Positions 27,037-36,436 of a DNA stretch of 64,000 bases are shown here, piece after piece; the first letter of the stretch is position 1; each line of letters opens with the position of its first letter. Under the pieces are notes generated by a model that was not told the origin of the DNA, did no database searches, and saw only the letters and a list, made by a program, of their open reading frames with translations. The translations under genes and the position numbers were made by a program. This stretch comes from an uncultured Lachnospiraceae bacterium (GTDB lineage Bacteria > Bacillota > Clostridia > Lachnospirales > Lachnospiraceae): positions 62,001-126,000 of the forward strand of contig CANPZI010000007.1 in assembly GCA_947588995.1 (NCBI GenBank), given 5' to 3'.

Positions 27037-27468
27037 TCAGTTCCACTTAAAAATCACGATTCCCGCGATCGCAACGCCCATACCGACAATCCTGCGCAGC
27101 TCAAGCGGCTGCTTCTCCACGCCAAACATACCGGCCAGCTCGATCAGATAGGCGACAATGAGCTGAGAGATCACAATGATCATGACGGCTCTCGCGGGCC
27201 CCAGCATCTCCATGCTCTTGATAACCGTGTAGGTGATAAAGGCGCCGATCGCGCCGCCGAGAAGCATATATTTCGGCTCCACCCTCCACAGCGTCCCGAA
27301 AGACGCGCGGTCCGTCACCAGCCATGCCGCCAGACAGACAAGCAGCGCGCTGAACTGCACAAAAGCACTGGCCACCCAGACGCCGGAAGTCTTCGTCACC
27401 TGTGTATTAAACACCCCCTGCACGCTCATAAGCGCGCCCGACAACAGCGCAACGACAAATCCAAACAT
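27037..27468 (-). CDS. YdcZ/DUF606-type small DMT transporter
   Basis: A 143-residue protein with five hydrophobic segments, the size and pattern of the YdcZ (DUF606) half-length members of the drug/metabolite transporter superfamily: MFGFVVALLSGALMSVQGVFN at the start, then PKYMLLGGAIGAFITYT and RIVGMGVAIAGIVIFKW at the end. Such proteins usually act as homo- or hetero-dimers; substrate unknown. The ORF track start is 30 codons early and runs through a terminator; ATG 27468 follows AAAGGGG. Confidence 0.85.
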   Translation of the reverse strand: MFGFVVALLSGALMSVQGVFNTQVTKTSGVWVASAFVQFSALLVCLAAWLVTDRASFGTLWRVEPKYMLLGGAIGAFITYTVIKSMEMLGPARAVMIIVISQLIVAYLIELAGMFGVEKQPLELRRIVGMGVAIAGIVIFKWN

Positions 27469-27525
27469 ACCGTAACCCCTTTCCGTGTATGAGCCGCCCG
27501 CGATGCGGACGCCCCATACAAAACA

Positions 27526-27554
27526 TAAGACAAGGCATCCCCTGCCTTGTCTTA
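27526..27554 (-). terminator. terminator downstream of the solute-binding protein gene
   Basis: A perfect 12-bp stem TAAGACAAGGCA / TGCCTTGTCTTA with a 5-nt loop, followed on the minus strand by TGTTTTGT. It separates the arg/solute-binding run from the YdcZ-type gene. Confidence 0.8.
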
Positions 27555-27600
27555 TCATATCCTTTCCGTGCGTAAAATATGCGCTGCGGCATCTGTCTCC

Positions 27601-29160
27601 TTATTCCTCCTGCGCCGCATCTTCCACCGCCTCCGCGGTATCTTCGTCCACGTACTCACCCTCGTCCGTCTCCTCGACCTCCTCCGGCACGTCGAGATAC
27701 TCCTCCTCATACGCCTCACCGGTCACCTGGCCCATGATCTTCTCGGACAGGGCTTTTAAGTCGCTGTTGGCGTCCTCACCGTCCCAGATCTTGGCGAACG
27801 CGATTTCCAGTTCCACCCAGAAGTTGCTCGTCTCAATCATCTTCGGCATGGGGATCGAGCACATGTACTCCTGCCGGAAAGCCTCCTTGTTCGGATCGCT
27901 GTAGGTGTCCCCGCTGTCACAGACAGGCAGTTTGCCGGTTCTGTCGTACAGCGTATCCGTAGCCTGTTCTGTCAGGTAGGCGCAGAAATCGTTGGCCATG
28001 TCTTTTTTGGCGCTGTAGCCGTTCACCACCACACACTGCGTCACGGAGAGCGAGGCGCTGTGCAGATCTTCGCTCACATCCGGCATCATGGAGATGCCGT
28101 ACTCATAGGAGAAAGTTCCCTCTGCCCGGGCCGCCTCGATCTTGGAGAGCGCATCCGTGGTCGCCACCGTATAGAGGATCTTGCCGTCCATAAAATCCTG
28201 CAGGACACCGTCGTAGCTGATCTCCTTGGTGTCGATGGAGAAGAACTGATTCAGGTTCTGATACACCCGCAGACACCGAATCGCATCCTCTGTGTAGATG
28301 TGGATCGAGTCCGCCCGGTCGCCGTCCGCGCCGCCCACATCGATCGAATCTCCGACGAAAAAGTAGGTGTAGAAAATATCGGAAACATCCCACTTGAAGA
28401 TCGCCTCCACCTGCTCCGGCGCGTCGTACATGTCCGCAAAAGACAGGATATCGTCGATCGTCTCGGGGAGCGCCTGTGCTGCCCGCTCCTCCACTTCCTC
28501 CTCAGAGACGCCCTGCTCCGCCTGCGTCTCCTCTGCCGCGGCCGTCTCCTCCGTGCCCTCCTCGGGCTCGGCGCCGCCATCTAACTGAGCCTGCGCCTCC
28601 TCGCCCTCGACGGCGTCGCGCTCCGCCTCCAGCTGCGCTCTCGCCCAGTCTTTCAGATAAGTCTCATTGTACAGAAAACAACTCGTCTCGAAGTAAAAAG
28701 GATAGGCGATCTGCTTGTCATGGTAGGTGACGGCCCGTATCGCCGTCTCCGGAAAAGTTTCCGCCAGAGGCATATCCGCCGCCGGGCGGACCTCGGAAGC
28801 CAGTCCCGCCAGATAGGCTTTTTCCAGCGAATCATTGCTGACAATGTACATATCCGGCACCTCGTCCGTGTGCAGGGAGGCCTGGTTGATCGTTTCCAGA
28901 TACTCCCGCCCCGGCGTATAGACCGGTATGACGCGCACCTCATCCTGACAGTCGTTGTAAGAGACTGCCACACTGTTCAGATAGTCTGTCAGCGCCTCGT
29001 CCGCATACCACAAGTACAGAGTTTCCCTATGTCCGAAGAGCGAGTCGTCCTCCGCCGCACTCTCCTCGTTATGCCGCATCGTAATGCCAAGTCTGCCGAC
29101 CCCATAGACCGCGCCCAGGCAGAGCGCGATCACCAGGATCGTGATCAATCTTTTTCTCAT
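27601..29160 (-). CDS. extracellular solute-binding protein, orphan, with acidic insert and tail
   Basis: A 519-residue protein resembling carbohydrate-type (family 1) ABC solute-binding proteins: LYLWYADEALTDYLNSVAVSYN, PDMYIVSNDSLEKA, YPFYFETSCFLYNETYLKDW and KKDMANDFCAYLTEQATDTLY. The N-terminus is a hydrophobic anchor (LITILVIALCLGAVYGVG) without a lipobox cysteine, unusual for Gram-positive binding proteins. An insert of about 60 residues very rich in Glu, Ala and Gln interrupts the domain near residue 190, and the last 30 residues are acidic. No permease or ATPase gene is adjacent. It starts 19 bp after argD, so it may be transcribed with the arginine genes. Ligand unknown; it could be a sensor accessory rather than a transporter subunit. 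Confidence 0.8.
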   Translation of the reverse strand: MRKRLITILVIALCLGAVYGVGRLGITMRHNEESAAEDDSLFGHRETLYLWYADEALTDYLNSVAVSYNDCQDEVRVIPVYTPGREYLETINQASLHTDEVPDMYIVSNDSLEKAYLAGLASEVRPAADMPLAETFPETAIRAVTYHDKQIAYPFYFETSCFLYNETYLKDWARAQLEAERDAVEGEEAQAQLDGGAEPEEGTEETAAAEETQAEQGVSEEEVEERAAQALPETIDDILSFADMYDAPEQVEAIFKWDVSDIFYTYFFVGDSIDVGGADGDRADSIHIYTEDAIRCLRVYQNLNQFFSIDTKEISYDGVLQDFMDGKILYTVATTDALSKIEAARAEGTFSYEYGISMMPDVSEDLHSASLSVTQCVVVNGYSAKKDMANDFCAYLTEQATDTLYDRTGKLPVCDSGDTYSDPNKEAFRQEYMCSIPMPKMIETSNFWVELEIAFAKIWDGEDANSDLKALSEKIMGQVTGEAYEEEYLDVPEEVEETDEGEYVDEDTAEAVEDAAQEE

Positions 29161-29179
29161 ATCGTCCGTTTTGTACCCT

Positions 29180-30391
29180 CTAACAACCGCCGCACACTTC
29201 CCGTATACTCTCCGTGAGAATCGCGGCCATGTCGTCCACGTTCTGCCTGTCGATGATCAACGGCGGCACGAATCTGATAATGTCCGTCCCCGCATTGATC
29301 AGGACAAGCCCCTTGTCCATCGCCCTCGTGATGATATCGCCGACCGGCCTGTCGAACACAAGTCCCTGCATGAGCCCGACGCCGCGCCGCGCCCTGACGC
29401 AGGCAAACTGCTCCGCGACGCTGTCAAGACGGCTCTCCAGATACGCCCCGACCTCTCTCACATGAGCGGTAATCTCCATCTTTTCATACAGTTCCAGCAC
29501 TTTGCAGACCGCGGCGCAGGCCAGCGGATTGCCACCGTAGGTGGTGCCGTGATCGCCCGCCTTTAACGAGTTCTGCCCCACTCTCTCCGTCATCAGGAAT
29601 GCGCCCACCGGCACGCCGCATCCCAGCGCTTTCGCCGTCGTCATCACATCCGGCTTCACACCGAATCGCTGCCAGGCAAACATCTCTCCGGTGCGCCCCA
29701 TGCCGCACTGAATCTCGTCCAGAATCAGGAGAATGTCACGCTCGTCGCAGAGCGCGCGCACCCTGTGCATAAACTCCTCCGTCGCCGGCCATATGCCTCC
29801 CTCGCCCTGCACCGTCTCGAAGAGGATGGCGCAGGTGCGGTCCGTCGTCTGCCGCAGCACGCTGTCGAAATCGTTCAGATCGGCAAACCTGATATTGCCG
29901 ATCATGGGCTCAAAAGCCTCTCTGTAATGCGGATTGCCCGTCACCGACAGCGCCCCCATCGTCCTGCCGTGAAAAGAATGGTTCATGGCAATGATCTCGT
30001 GGTCCGTCCTGCCGTCTTTCAGATAGGCGTATTTTCTGGCCGTCTTGACGGCGCCCTCCACCGCCTCCGCGCCGCTGTTGGTAAAAAACACCCTGTCCAT
30101 GCCGGAGACGGCTTTCAGCTTCTTCGCCGCCTCAATCGCCGGCACATTATAGTAGTAATTGGAGGTGTGGATGATCCTGTCGATCTGATTTTTCAGCGCG
30201 TCATTGTACTCCTGATTATGATACCCCAAAGCGAACACCGCGATACCCGCCACGAAATCCAGGTACTTCTTTCCGTCCATGTCATAGAGATACACGCCGT
30301 CGCCTCTCTCAAAGACCACCTGATAGCGATTGTAGGTGTGTAACAGCGCCTGCTCCGCCTCGTCGATATAATTCCGCATTGTCTGACTCAT
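29180..30391 (-). CDS. argD: acetylornithine aminotransferase
   Basis: ArgD converts N-acetylglutamate semialdehyde to N-acetylornithine with PLP. The 403-residue class III aminotransferase shows [60 protein letters not shown] and the PLP-lysine region [16 protein letters not shown]. Length is normal. Its ATG overlaps the stop of argB (ATGA), indicating coupling. Substrate overlap with other class III enzymes is possible, but the context is clear. Confidence 0.95.
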   Translation of the reverse strand: MSQTMRNYIDEAEQALLHTYNRYQVVFERGDGVYLYDMDGKKYLDFVAGIAVFALGYHNQEYNDALKNQIDRIIHTSNYYYNVPAIEAAKKLKAVSGMDRVFFTNSGAEAVEGAVKTARKYAYLKDGRTDHEIIAMNHSFHGRTMGALSVTGNPHYREAFEPMIGNIRFADLNDFDSVLRQTTDRTCAILFETVQGEGGIWPATEEFMHRVRALCDERDILLILDEIQCGMGRTGEMFAWQRFGVKPDVMTTAKALGCGVPVGAFLMTERVGQNSLKAGDHGTTYGGNPLACAAVCKVLELYEKMEITAHVREVGAYLESRLDSVAEQFACVRARRGVGLMQGLVFDRPVGDIITRAMDKGLVLINAGTDIIRFVPPLIIDRQNVDDMAAILTESIREVCGGC

Positions 30392-31356
30392 GCTCTCGTC
30401 CCCGCTTTCACCTGCACAGCCCGGCCGTCTGCCGCAGGATGTTGTACAACAATCTCCTGCTCCTCCAGCATCGCCCTGTCCGCGTCCGCGATAATGGCCG
30501 TGCCGATACCCTTGTCCGTAAAGATTTCGAGAAGAAGACAGTGGGCAATCCGCCCGTCCAGAATATGGACCCTGTTGACCCCTTCTTTGATGGCATCCGT
30601 GCAGTTGCTCAGCTTCGGCAGCATTCCGCCGCCGATACAGCCGCTGCCGATCAGTTCGTCCGCCTGGGACGCCGTCAGCCTGGAGATAAAACTGGATTTA
30701 TCGTTGATGTCCCGATACAGCCCCTCGATATCCGTCAGGAAGACCAGCTTGTCCGCGCCCACCGCCTTGGCGATCGCGCACGCCGCGTCGTCGGCGTTGA
30801 TATTGTAGGTCATAAAATGATCGTCCAGACCGATCGGCGCCACAATCGGCAGGAAATCTTTCTCCAGCAGATCGTAGAGCACTTTCGGATCGACGCCTGT
30901 GATCTCGCCCACATAGCCGATGTCCTCTCCGTCCGGACACTTCTTCGCACACTGCAGAAGCCCCGCGTCCTTGCCGCTGATGCCGACCGCCCGAACGCCC
31001 AGCTCCTCCACCATCCTGACCAGATTCTTGTTCACCTTATTGAGGACCATCTCGGCGATCTCCATGGTCTCTTCGTCGGTCACGCGCAGGCCGTTCACGA
31101 ATCGGGCCTCCTTGCCGACCTTGCCGACCCAGCGGCTGATCTCCTTGCCGCCGCCGTGCACAATGATCGGCTTGAACCCGACCAGCTTCAGAAGCGTCAC
31201 GTCCTTGACGACATTCTTCTGCAGCTCTTCATTGCTCATGGCGCTTCCGCCGTACTTGACGACGATAATCTTGCGGTTGAATTTTTGGATATAGGGGAGC
31301 GCCTCGATGAGGACCTCCGCTTTCTCCATAATCTTGTCCATTTCTTTCTGTTCCAT
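30388..31356 (-). CDS. argB: acetylglutamate kinase
   Basis: ArgB phosphorylates N-acetylglutamate, the controlled step of arginine synthesis. The amino-acid kinase fold shows [39 protein letters not shown] and [14 protein letters not shown]. The N-terminal helix [26 protein letters not shown] suggests the hexameric, arginine-sensitive type. At 322 residues it has about 20 extra C-terminal residues. The GTG at 31371 in the ORF track lies within the ribosome binding site GAGGGAAAG; ATG 31356 is preferred. Confidence 0.95.
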   Translation of the reverse strand: MEQKEMDKIMEKAEVLIEALPYIQKFNRKIIVVKYGGSAMSNEELQKNVVKDVTLLKLVGFKPIIVHGGGKEISRWVGKVGKEARFVNGLRVTDEETMEIAEMVLNKVNKNLVRMVEELGVRAVGISGKDAGLLQCAKKCPDGEDIGYVGEITGVDPKVLYDLLEKDFLPIVAPIGLDDHFMTYNINADDAACAIAKAVGADKLVFLTDIEGLYRDINDKSSFISRLTASQADELIGSGCIGGGMLPKLSNCTDAIKEGVNRVHILDGRIAHCLLLEIFTDKGIGTAIIADADRAMLEEQEIVVQHPAADGRAVQVKAGTRA

Positions 31357-31427
31357 GTATCTTTCCCTCACGCTTTCGTTCCGCCGTCCGCGCAGACTGC
31401 CATTGCCATGCGGACGCGGACGATTGA

Positions 31428-32651
31428 TCAGCTCCTGTAATCCGCGTTGATCTTCACATAATCATAGCTTAAGTCACAGCCCCAGGCGGCGGCCTCCGCG
31501 TCGCCCATGTGCATATCCACCAGCACCCTGACTTCCGGGGAAGAGAGAATCGCGGTGGCTTCCTCCTCACTGTAGTCCACGGCTGCGCCGTCCCGATAGA
31601 TGAGCATGCTCTTTTCCCCGCTCTCGAAATAAAGTTCGATCTTCTCCGGGTCGAAGTCCACGCCGGCATAGCCCAGAGCGCACAGGAATCTGCCGAAATT
31701 GGCGTCGTGCCCGTAGATCGCCGCCTTGCACAGATTGGAAGAAATCACGGAACGGCTCAAACGCCGCGCATCCTGCTTGGTGGCCGCGTGGATCACTTTC
31801 GTCTCGAAGAGCGCCGTCGCGCCCTCCCCGTCGCCGGCCATCTTCTTAGCCAGCGCTGTATTCACACAGTTCAGAGCCTGCCTGAACCTGTCATAGTCCT
31901 CATTTTTCTCCGTGATCTCCGGGTTGCCCGCCAGACCGTTGGCCAGCACCACCAGCGTGTCGTTGGTGGAGGTGTCGCCGTCCACGGAGATCATGTTGAA
32001 AGTATCCGCCACGTCCTCCCGCAGCGCCTCCTGCAAAAGTTCCCTGGAGATCGCGATATCCGTGGTGATGAAGCCCAGCATGGTACACATATTCGGATGG
32101 ATCATGCCCGCGCCCTTGCTCATGCCGCCCACGGTCACGGTCCTGCCGCCGATCTCAAACTGTACCGCCGCCTGTTTGGATACCGTGTCGGTAGTCATGA
32201 TAGCTTCCGCCGCATCCGATGCCGCCGCCGCCGTGTCCGTCTTCGCCGCCGCCAGCTTCTCCACGCCCGCCAGAATGCGCTCTATGGGGAGTTGGTTGCC
32301 GATGACGCCGGTAGAGCCCACAAGCACCGCATCCACAGGGATGCCGAGAAGTTCCGCTGTCTTTTCCGCGGTCTGACGGCAGTACGCGTAGCCCTGTCTG
32401 CCCGTCGCCGCGTTGGCGATGCCGGTGTTGACGACAGCCGCCTGCACATAGGGGGAATGAGCCACCACTTCTCTGTCCCAGAGTACGGGAGCCGCTTTCA
32501 CCACATTGCTCGTGAATACGCCCGCCGCCCTGCACGGCACACGGCTGTACACGATGGCCATATCTTTCCTGTTCTCATATTTGATCGCCGCCTCTACGCC
32601 CGCGGCCTCAAAGCCCTGCGCCGCGGTGACGCCTCCCTCTGTCATTCTCAT
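31428..32651 (-). CDS. argJ: bifunctional ornithine acetyltransferase / N-acetylglutamate synthase
   Basis: ArgJ recycles the acetyl group from acetylornithine to glutamate. The 407-residue precursor self-cleaves before a Thr; here the site lies in [15 protein letters not shown], with Cys-Thr where many homologues have Ala-Thr. Other marks are [44 protein letters not shown] and YGHDANFGR. Ornithine- versus acetyl-CoA-dependent activity cannot be decided from sequence. It heads argJ-argB-argD; argC and argF are not in the window. A GNAT gene ends 104 bp upstream. Confidence 0.94.
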   Translation of the reverse strand: MRMTEGGVTAAQGFEAAGVEAAIKYENRKDMAIVYSRVPCRAAGVFTSNVVKAAPVLWDREVVAHSPYVQAAVVNTGIANAATGRQGYAYCRQTAEKTAELLGIPVDAVLVGSTGVIGNQLPIERILAGVEKLAAAKTDTAAAASDAAEAIMTTDTVSKQAAVQFEIGGRTVTVGGMSKGAGMIHPNMCTMLGFITTDIAISRELLQEALREDVADTFNMISVDGDTSTNDTLVVLANGLAGNPEITEKNEDYDRFRQALNCVNTALAKKMAGDGEGATALFETKVIHAATKQDARRLSRSVISSNLCKAAIYGHDANFGRFLCALGYAGVDFDPEKIELYFESGEKSMLIYRDGAAVDYSEEEATAILSSPEVRVLVDMHMGDAEAAAWGCDLSYDYVKINADYRS

Positions 32652-32755
32652 CTGTCCGGCACCATACCTTTCTTATCTGACACCGGCGCGCGCACGCGGC
32701 GCGGCCGGATTCATACGCTTTTCCTATTCTAATACATTTGTCCGCCCATGGGAAG

Positions 32756-33211
32756 TCATATTTTGTTAAAAGCCGTAATATTCTCCGCATTCAGCGTGAA
32801 ATCGTAGTAGTTCAGATCTTCTCTCCCGGTCCAGCCGATCTGCCGCCAGAACGCGTTGCCGATGTCGTTGGCCGTAAAAGCGATGAGGGAAACTTTGTTG
32901 ATCTTCTCCGCTTTCAGCGCCTCCATGCAGAAGACCACCATCGCCTTGCCGATGCCCCGCATACGGTATTCTTCCGCCACGCACACATGATACAGGCAGC
33001 CGCGCCTGCCGTCGTGACCGCACAGGATCGCGCCCACAATCTTCCCATCCTCCTCCGCCACCGCGCTGGTGTTCGGATTCCGCAGCAGAAAACGCTCCAC
33101 GCCCTCCCTGGAATCGTCTATGCTTCTGATGGCAAACCCTTTGATGGTAAGCCACAGTGCTTTCACGCCGTCATAGTCCTCTGCCGTCATCGGCCGAATC
33201 AGTGCTGCCAT
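32756..33211 (-). CDS. GNAT family N-acetyltransferase
   Basis: A 151-residue GNAT protein: IRPMTAEDYDGVKALW at the start, acetyl-CoA-binding motif YHVCVAEEYRMRGIGKAMV near residue 90 and a C-terminal NAFWRQIGWTGREDLNYYDF. Acceptor unknown. Location between argJ and divergent argG makes a link to arginine metabolism possible but unproven; it is not ArgA-like in length. ATG 33211 has GGGAGAGA upstream; the longer ORF track start includes promoter sequence. Confidence 0.86.
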   Translation of the reverse strand: MAALIRPMTAEDYDGVKALWLTIKGFAIRSIDDSREGVERFLLRNPNTSAVAEEDGKIVGAILCGHDGRRGCLYHVCVAEEYRMRGIGKAMVVFCMEALKAEKINKVSLIAFTANDIGNAFWRQIGWTGREDLNYYDFTLNAENITAFNKI

Positions 33212-33287
33212 GTCGTCTCTCTCCCGTCTCTGTTGCCTGTCTGCGGACGCCGCCCGCCATACGAACGCCGTCGCGCAGTACCATTCC

Positions 33288-33316
33288 ACTATAGCACGCG
33301 CGCCGCCCCGGCGCAA
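33288..33316 (-). promoter_or_regulatory. promoter of the GNAT gene
   Basis: TTGCGC (33311-33316), 17 bp and TATAGT (33288-33293) on the minus strand, divergent from argG. Confidence 0.5.
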
Positions 33317-33332
33317 ATCCTTTCTTACTATA

Positions 33333-33422
33333 TTGCATAATCATACGCTGTTTCTGCATAATATGCAACCATTTTTTGTTTTTGTGCATAAAAATAAATA
33401 ATATTCATGATTTTATGCATAA
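33333..33422. promoter_or_regulatory. cluster of TGCATAA half-sites upstream of argG (candidate ARG boxes)
   Basis: TGCATAA-type elements occur at 33334, 33355 (palindrome TGCATAATATGCA), 33385 and 33413 (palindrome TTATGCATAA), with ATATTCATG at 33401. They fill the AT-rich region just upstream of the argG -35 box. Spacing and composition fit ArgR/AhrC operators loosely; the Bacillus consensus is TGAATA rather than TGCATA. Confidence 0.5.
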
Positions 33423-33430
33423 ATTTACAC

Positions 33431-33459
33431 TTGCATTCCGGCATATCTTGATGTATATT
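33431..33459 (+). promoter_or_regulatory. promoter of argG
   Basis: TTGCAT (33431-33436), 17 bp and TATATT (33454-33459), about 55 bp before the argG ATG. Confidence 0.65.
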
Positions 33460-33515
33460 GTTATACAGCAATGCGTGATGCAACAAAAGTACAGACAAAA
33501 ACGGAGGAAATCATC

Positions 33516-34739
33516 ATGAAAGAAAAAGTAGTTCTCGCTTATTCCGGCGGACTGGATACGACCGTTATCATTCCGTGGCTGAAAGAAAATTTTGACTACG
33601 AGGTCATCTGCGTGTGCGGCAACTGCGGCCAGGGAAATGAACTGGACGGCCTGGAGGAGAGAGCTCTCTCCAGCGGCGCGTCCAAGCTCTACATCGAAGA
33701 CCTCACGGACGAATTCTGTGAAGACTTTATCGTACCCTGCGTACAGGCGCACGCGGTATACGAAAACAAATATCTGCTCGGCACATCCATGGCAAGGCCC
33801 GTCATCGCCAAGAAGCTTGTGGAAATCGCCCGCAAGGAAGGGGCGACGGCAATCTGCCACGGCGCGACCGGCAAAGGCAACGACCAGATCCGTTTCGAGC
33901 TGGCAATCAAAGCCCTCGCTCCCGACTTAAAGATCATCGCCGCATGGAGAAATGAAAAGTGGACGCTGAACTCCCGCGAGGAGGAGATCGAATACTGCAG
34001 ACAGCACGGCATCAACCTGCCTTTCTCCGCGGATTCCAGCTACAGCCGCGACCGCAATCTCTGGCACATCAGCCACGAGGGTCTGGAGCTGGAGGATCCC
34101 GCCAACGAGCCCAACTTCGAGCATCTGCTCGTGCTCGGCGTAACGCCTGAGAAAGCGCCGGATGAGGGCGAGTATGTGACCATGACCTTCGAGAAAGGCG
34201 TACCCACTTCCGTCAACGGCAAAAAGATGAAAGTGGCGGACATCATCTCCACACTGAACGAGCTGGGCGGCAAGCACGGCATCGGTATCGTGGATATCGT
34301 AGAGAACCGCGTGGTCGGCATGAAGTCGCGCGGCGTGTACGAGACGCCCGGCGGAACAATCCTCTACGAGGCGCACCAGCAGCTTGAAGAGTTGATTCTC
34401 GACCGTGACACCTACGCCCTGAAAGCGGATCTCGGCAGCAAGTTCGCCCAGATCGTCTACGAGGGTAAGTGGTTCACCCCGCTGCGCGAGGCGGTGCAGG
34501 CATTCATCGAATCCACGCAGCGCTACGTGACGGGTGAAGTGAAATTCAAACTGTACAAAGGAAACATCATCAAGGCCGGCACGACGTCACCGTACACGCT
34601 CTACAATGAAAGTATCGCCTCTTTCACAACGGGCGACCTGTACGACCACCATGATGCGGAGGGCTTCATCAACCTGTTCGGCCTCTCCTGCAAAGTCCGT
34701 GCCATGAAGATGCAGGAGAACGGCGAGAAGCTGATCTGA
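33516..34739 (+). CDS. argG: argininosuccinate synthase
   Basis: ArgG joins citrulline and aspartate with ATP to give argininosuccinate. The 407-residue protein has the N-type PP-loop [39 protein letters not shown] and [21 protein letters not shown]. The start at 33516 follows ACGGAGGAAATC. It is divergent from the GNAT-argJBD side with a shared AT-rich control region containing possible ARG boxes. No argH follows; a DUF1294 gene comes next after 37 bp. Confidence 0.96.
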   Translation: MKEKVVLAYSGGLDTTVIIPWLKENFDYEVICVCGNCGQGNELDGLEERALSSGASKLYIEDLTDEFCEDFIVPCVQAHAVYENKYLLGTSMARPVIAKKLVEIARKEGATAICHGATGKGNDQIRFELAIKALAPDLKIIAAWRNEKWTLNSREEEIEYCRQHGINLPFSADSSYSRDRNLWHISHEGLELEDPANEPNFEHLLVLGVTPEKAPDEGEYVTMTFEKGVPTSVNGKKMKVADIISTLNELGGKHGIGIVDIVENRVVGMKSRGVYETPGGTILYEAHQQLEELILDRDTYALKADLGSKFAQIVYEGKWFTPLREAVQAFIESTQRYVTGEVKFKLYKGNIIKAGTTSPYTLYNESIASFTTGDLYDHHDAEGFINLFGLSCKVRAMKMQENGEKLI

Positions 34740-34776
34740 GCGTATCGCCGGAACCACAAAAGGGTATGCTGATCTT

Positions 34777-35070
34777 ATGAACGCTGTTAGCTTGATACTC
34801 GTGTATCTGTTTGCGATCAATTTCATCAGTTTTGTGACAATGGGAGTGGACAAAGCGAGAGCCCGGAAACGCCTGTGGCGCATTCCGGAGTCCACTCTCT
34901 TTGTGCTGGCCCTGATCGGCGGCAGTATCGGCTCCATCGCCGGCATGTACTTTTTCCGCCACAAGACCAGACACTGGTATTTTGTGTACGGGATGCCCGC
35001 CATCCTGATCGTGCAGATCCTGATCGTGATTCTCCTCGCCACGTCGCCGATCGAATTTCTGGTGATGTGA
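34777..35070 (+). CDS. DUF1294 family small membrane protein
   Basis: A 97-residue protein with three to four hydrophobic segments and the DUF1294 signature: MGVDKARARKRLWRIPESTL after the first segment, then LIGGSIGSIAGMYFFRHKTRHWYF. The family occurs in bacteria, sometimes fused to a cold-shock domain; its function is unknown. It follows argG at 37 bp in the same direction but with a poor ribosome binding site, so co-transcription is likely but not certain. Confidence 0.88.
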   Translation: MNAVSLILVYLFAINFISFVTMGVDKARARKRLWRIPESTLFVLALIGGSIGSIAGMYFFRHKTRHWYFVYGMPAILIVQILIVILLATSPIEFLVM

Positions 35071-35146
35071 AACGTACTTTGACCCGAGAGGGCAGACATG
35101 CTGTCCGCATTAGGAAAACGGGTTCTGCAAGCGAAAACTCCGAGGA

Positions 35147-35983
35147 TTACAGCGTCACAATCACGCCGCCGTCGTTGGCATACATACTGCTGACCCCGGC
35201 GGTGTCCATGATGACGACATCCCTGTAGGAGGCGCGCTTCTCCATCAGCTCCCGCATGTATTCGGCCCGCTCGGGACAGTTACAGTGGCTGATCATGAGC
35301 GTCCGCTCCTCCGTATCCGCCACATCCGCCACGAGACAATCCGCCATTCTGGCCAGAGCCTTATTCGTGCCGATGGCCTGCCCTTTCTGCTCAATCTCTC
35401 CGAATGTTCCCACCATCACCGGCTTGATATTGAGCGCCGAAGCCATCAGCGCCTTGACGCCGGTGAGTCTGCCGTTCTTGCGCAGCGTCTCCAGATTGTC
35501 CAGCACGAAATAAGTGCGCATCCTGCGCTTGAAAATCTCGATCTTCTTCACTGTCTCCTCGAAAGACAGGCCGGCCTCCCGGTACTGCATGATGCGCATG
35601 GCCAGCTGCGTCTCTCCGCAGCTGGCAGACTCCGAATCGACCACATGGATTTTCCGCCCGCCGCACTTCTCAAGATACATATCCTTTCCCGCCACAGCGC
35701 TGTTGTAGCTGCCGCTCAAATGGGAGGACAGCGTCACCACGTACACCTCCTCCGCGTCAGCGCCGTATGCCTCCAGATACTTTTCCGGCGACGGGCAGGC
35801 GGATTTCGGGCACTGCGGACAGGCGGCCACCTGCGCCAGAAATTCTTTCTGGTCAAAATGCTCGTCGTCCATCACCTGATAATCACCCACCTCGAGGCGA
35901 AGCGGCACGACGCGGAATCTGTCGTCTTTTTTATACTCTTCCTGAAGCTCGCAGCAGCTGTCCACTACAATTTTGTAACTCAT
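35147..35983 (-). CDS. DegV family fatty-acid-binding protein
   Basis: A 278-residue DegV (FakB-like) protein. Such proteins bind a fatty acid and present it to a kinase for phospholipid synthesis. Diagnostic stretches are KIVVDSCCEL at the N-terminus, ACPSPEKYLEAYG, VVTLSSHLSGSYNSA, HVVDSESASCGETQLA and the C-terminal GVSSMYANDGGVIV. The extra Cys-rich segment CPQCPKSACP near residue 55 is unusual. It converges with the DUF1294 gene; no kinase partner (fakA) is in the window. Confidence 0.92.
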   Translation of the reverse strand: MSYKIVVDSCCELQEEYKKDDRFRVVPLRLEVGDYQVMDDEHFDQKEFLAQVAACPQCPKSACPSPEKYLEAYGADAEEVYVVTLSSHLSGSYNSAVAGKDMYLEKCGGRKIHVVDSESASCGETQLAMRIMQYREAGLSFEETVKKIEIFKRRMRTYFVLDNLETLRKNGRLTGVKALMASALNIKPVMVGTFGEIEQKGQAIGTNKALARMADCLVADVADTEERTLMISHCNCPERAEYMRELMEKRASYRDVVIMDTAGVSSMYANDGGVIVTL

Positions 35984-36106
35984 AAAGCCTCCATAACCAT
36001 TCTACATAGTTTTTATTACCACATATAATAACATGAGGGTTCTGCTTTGTAAATAGCGGATCAGAAAAATATAGCCGGAACGCTGTATTTGCCGAATAGG
36101 ATATGG
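35984..36106. other. divergent intergenic region between degV and the DUF5721 leader
   Basis: AT-rich spacer holding the GGAGGC ribosome binding site of degV. I see no confident degV promoter or short gene. Confidence 0.4.
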
Positions 36107-36112
36107 TATAAT
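36107..36112 (+). promoter_or_regulatory. extended -10 promoter for the repeat leader and DUF5721 gene
   Basis: ATGGTATAAT gives a consensus TATAAT (36107-36112) with the TGn extension; the -35 position (TGTATT at 36084-36089) is weak. It predicts a leader of about 318 nt that includes all three 75-bp repeats. Confidence 0.55.
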
Positions 36113-36192
36113 ATCCGCGAAAGCAATGAGCCGTGCGAAGACGGCGAACGGAGAAGCGGCTGCTTGCAGACGTATTCTCCGGACGACGGATT

Positions 36193-36400
36193 CATAGGGC
36201 GAATGCCCGTGACCGAGAGAACACGAAGAGTTCTCGAGGGAGGCACGGCTATTTACACGAAACGAGCCATAGGGCGAATGCCCGTGACCGAGAGAACACG
36301 AAGAGTTCTCGAGGGAGGCACGGCTATTTACACGAAACGAGCCATAGGGCGAATGCCCGTGACCGAGAGAACACGAAGAGTTCTCGAGGGAGGTACGACT
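36193..36400 (+). repeat. three tandem 75-bp repeats in the DUF5721 leader
   Basis: Units begin at 36193, 36268 and 36343. The first two are identical over 75 bp; the third is exact for about 50 bp and then decays. Each unit holds two small hairpins, GGGC-GAAT-GCCC and GAGAAC-ACGAAGA-GTTCTC. The period is a multiple of three, so an open frame (GRMPVTERTRRVLEGGT) runs through them into the downstream gene, but no start signal supports translation. Confidence 0.85.
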
Positions 36401-36436
36401 GATCAGAGTACAGGATACAAGACACGGAGGCAGATT

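Noticed and set aside
36193-36400. CRISPR array
   Set aside because: Units are directly abutting 75-bp repeats without variable spacers, and no cas genes are nearby.
36089-36436. N-terminal extension of the DUF5721 gene through the 75-bp repeats (25-residue peptide repeats)
   Set aside because: The frame is open because 75 is a multiple of three, but the only good ribosome binding site is at 36425-36429 and the extension overlaps the promoter itself.
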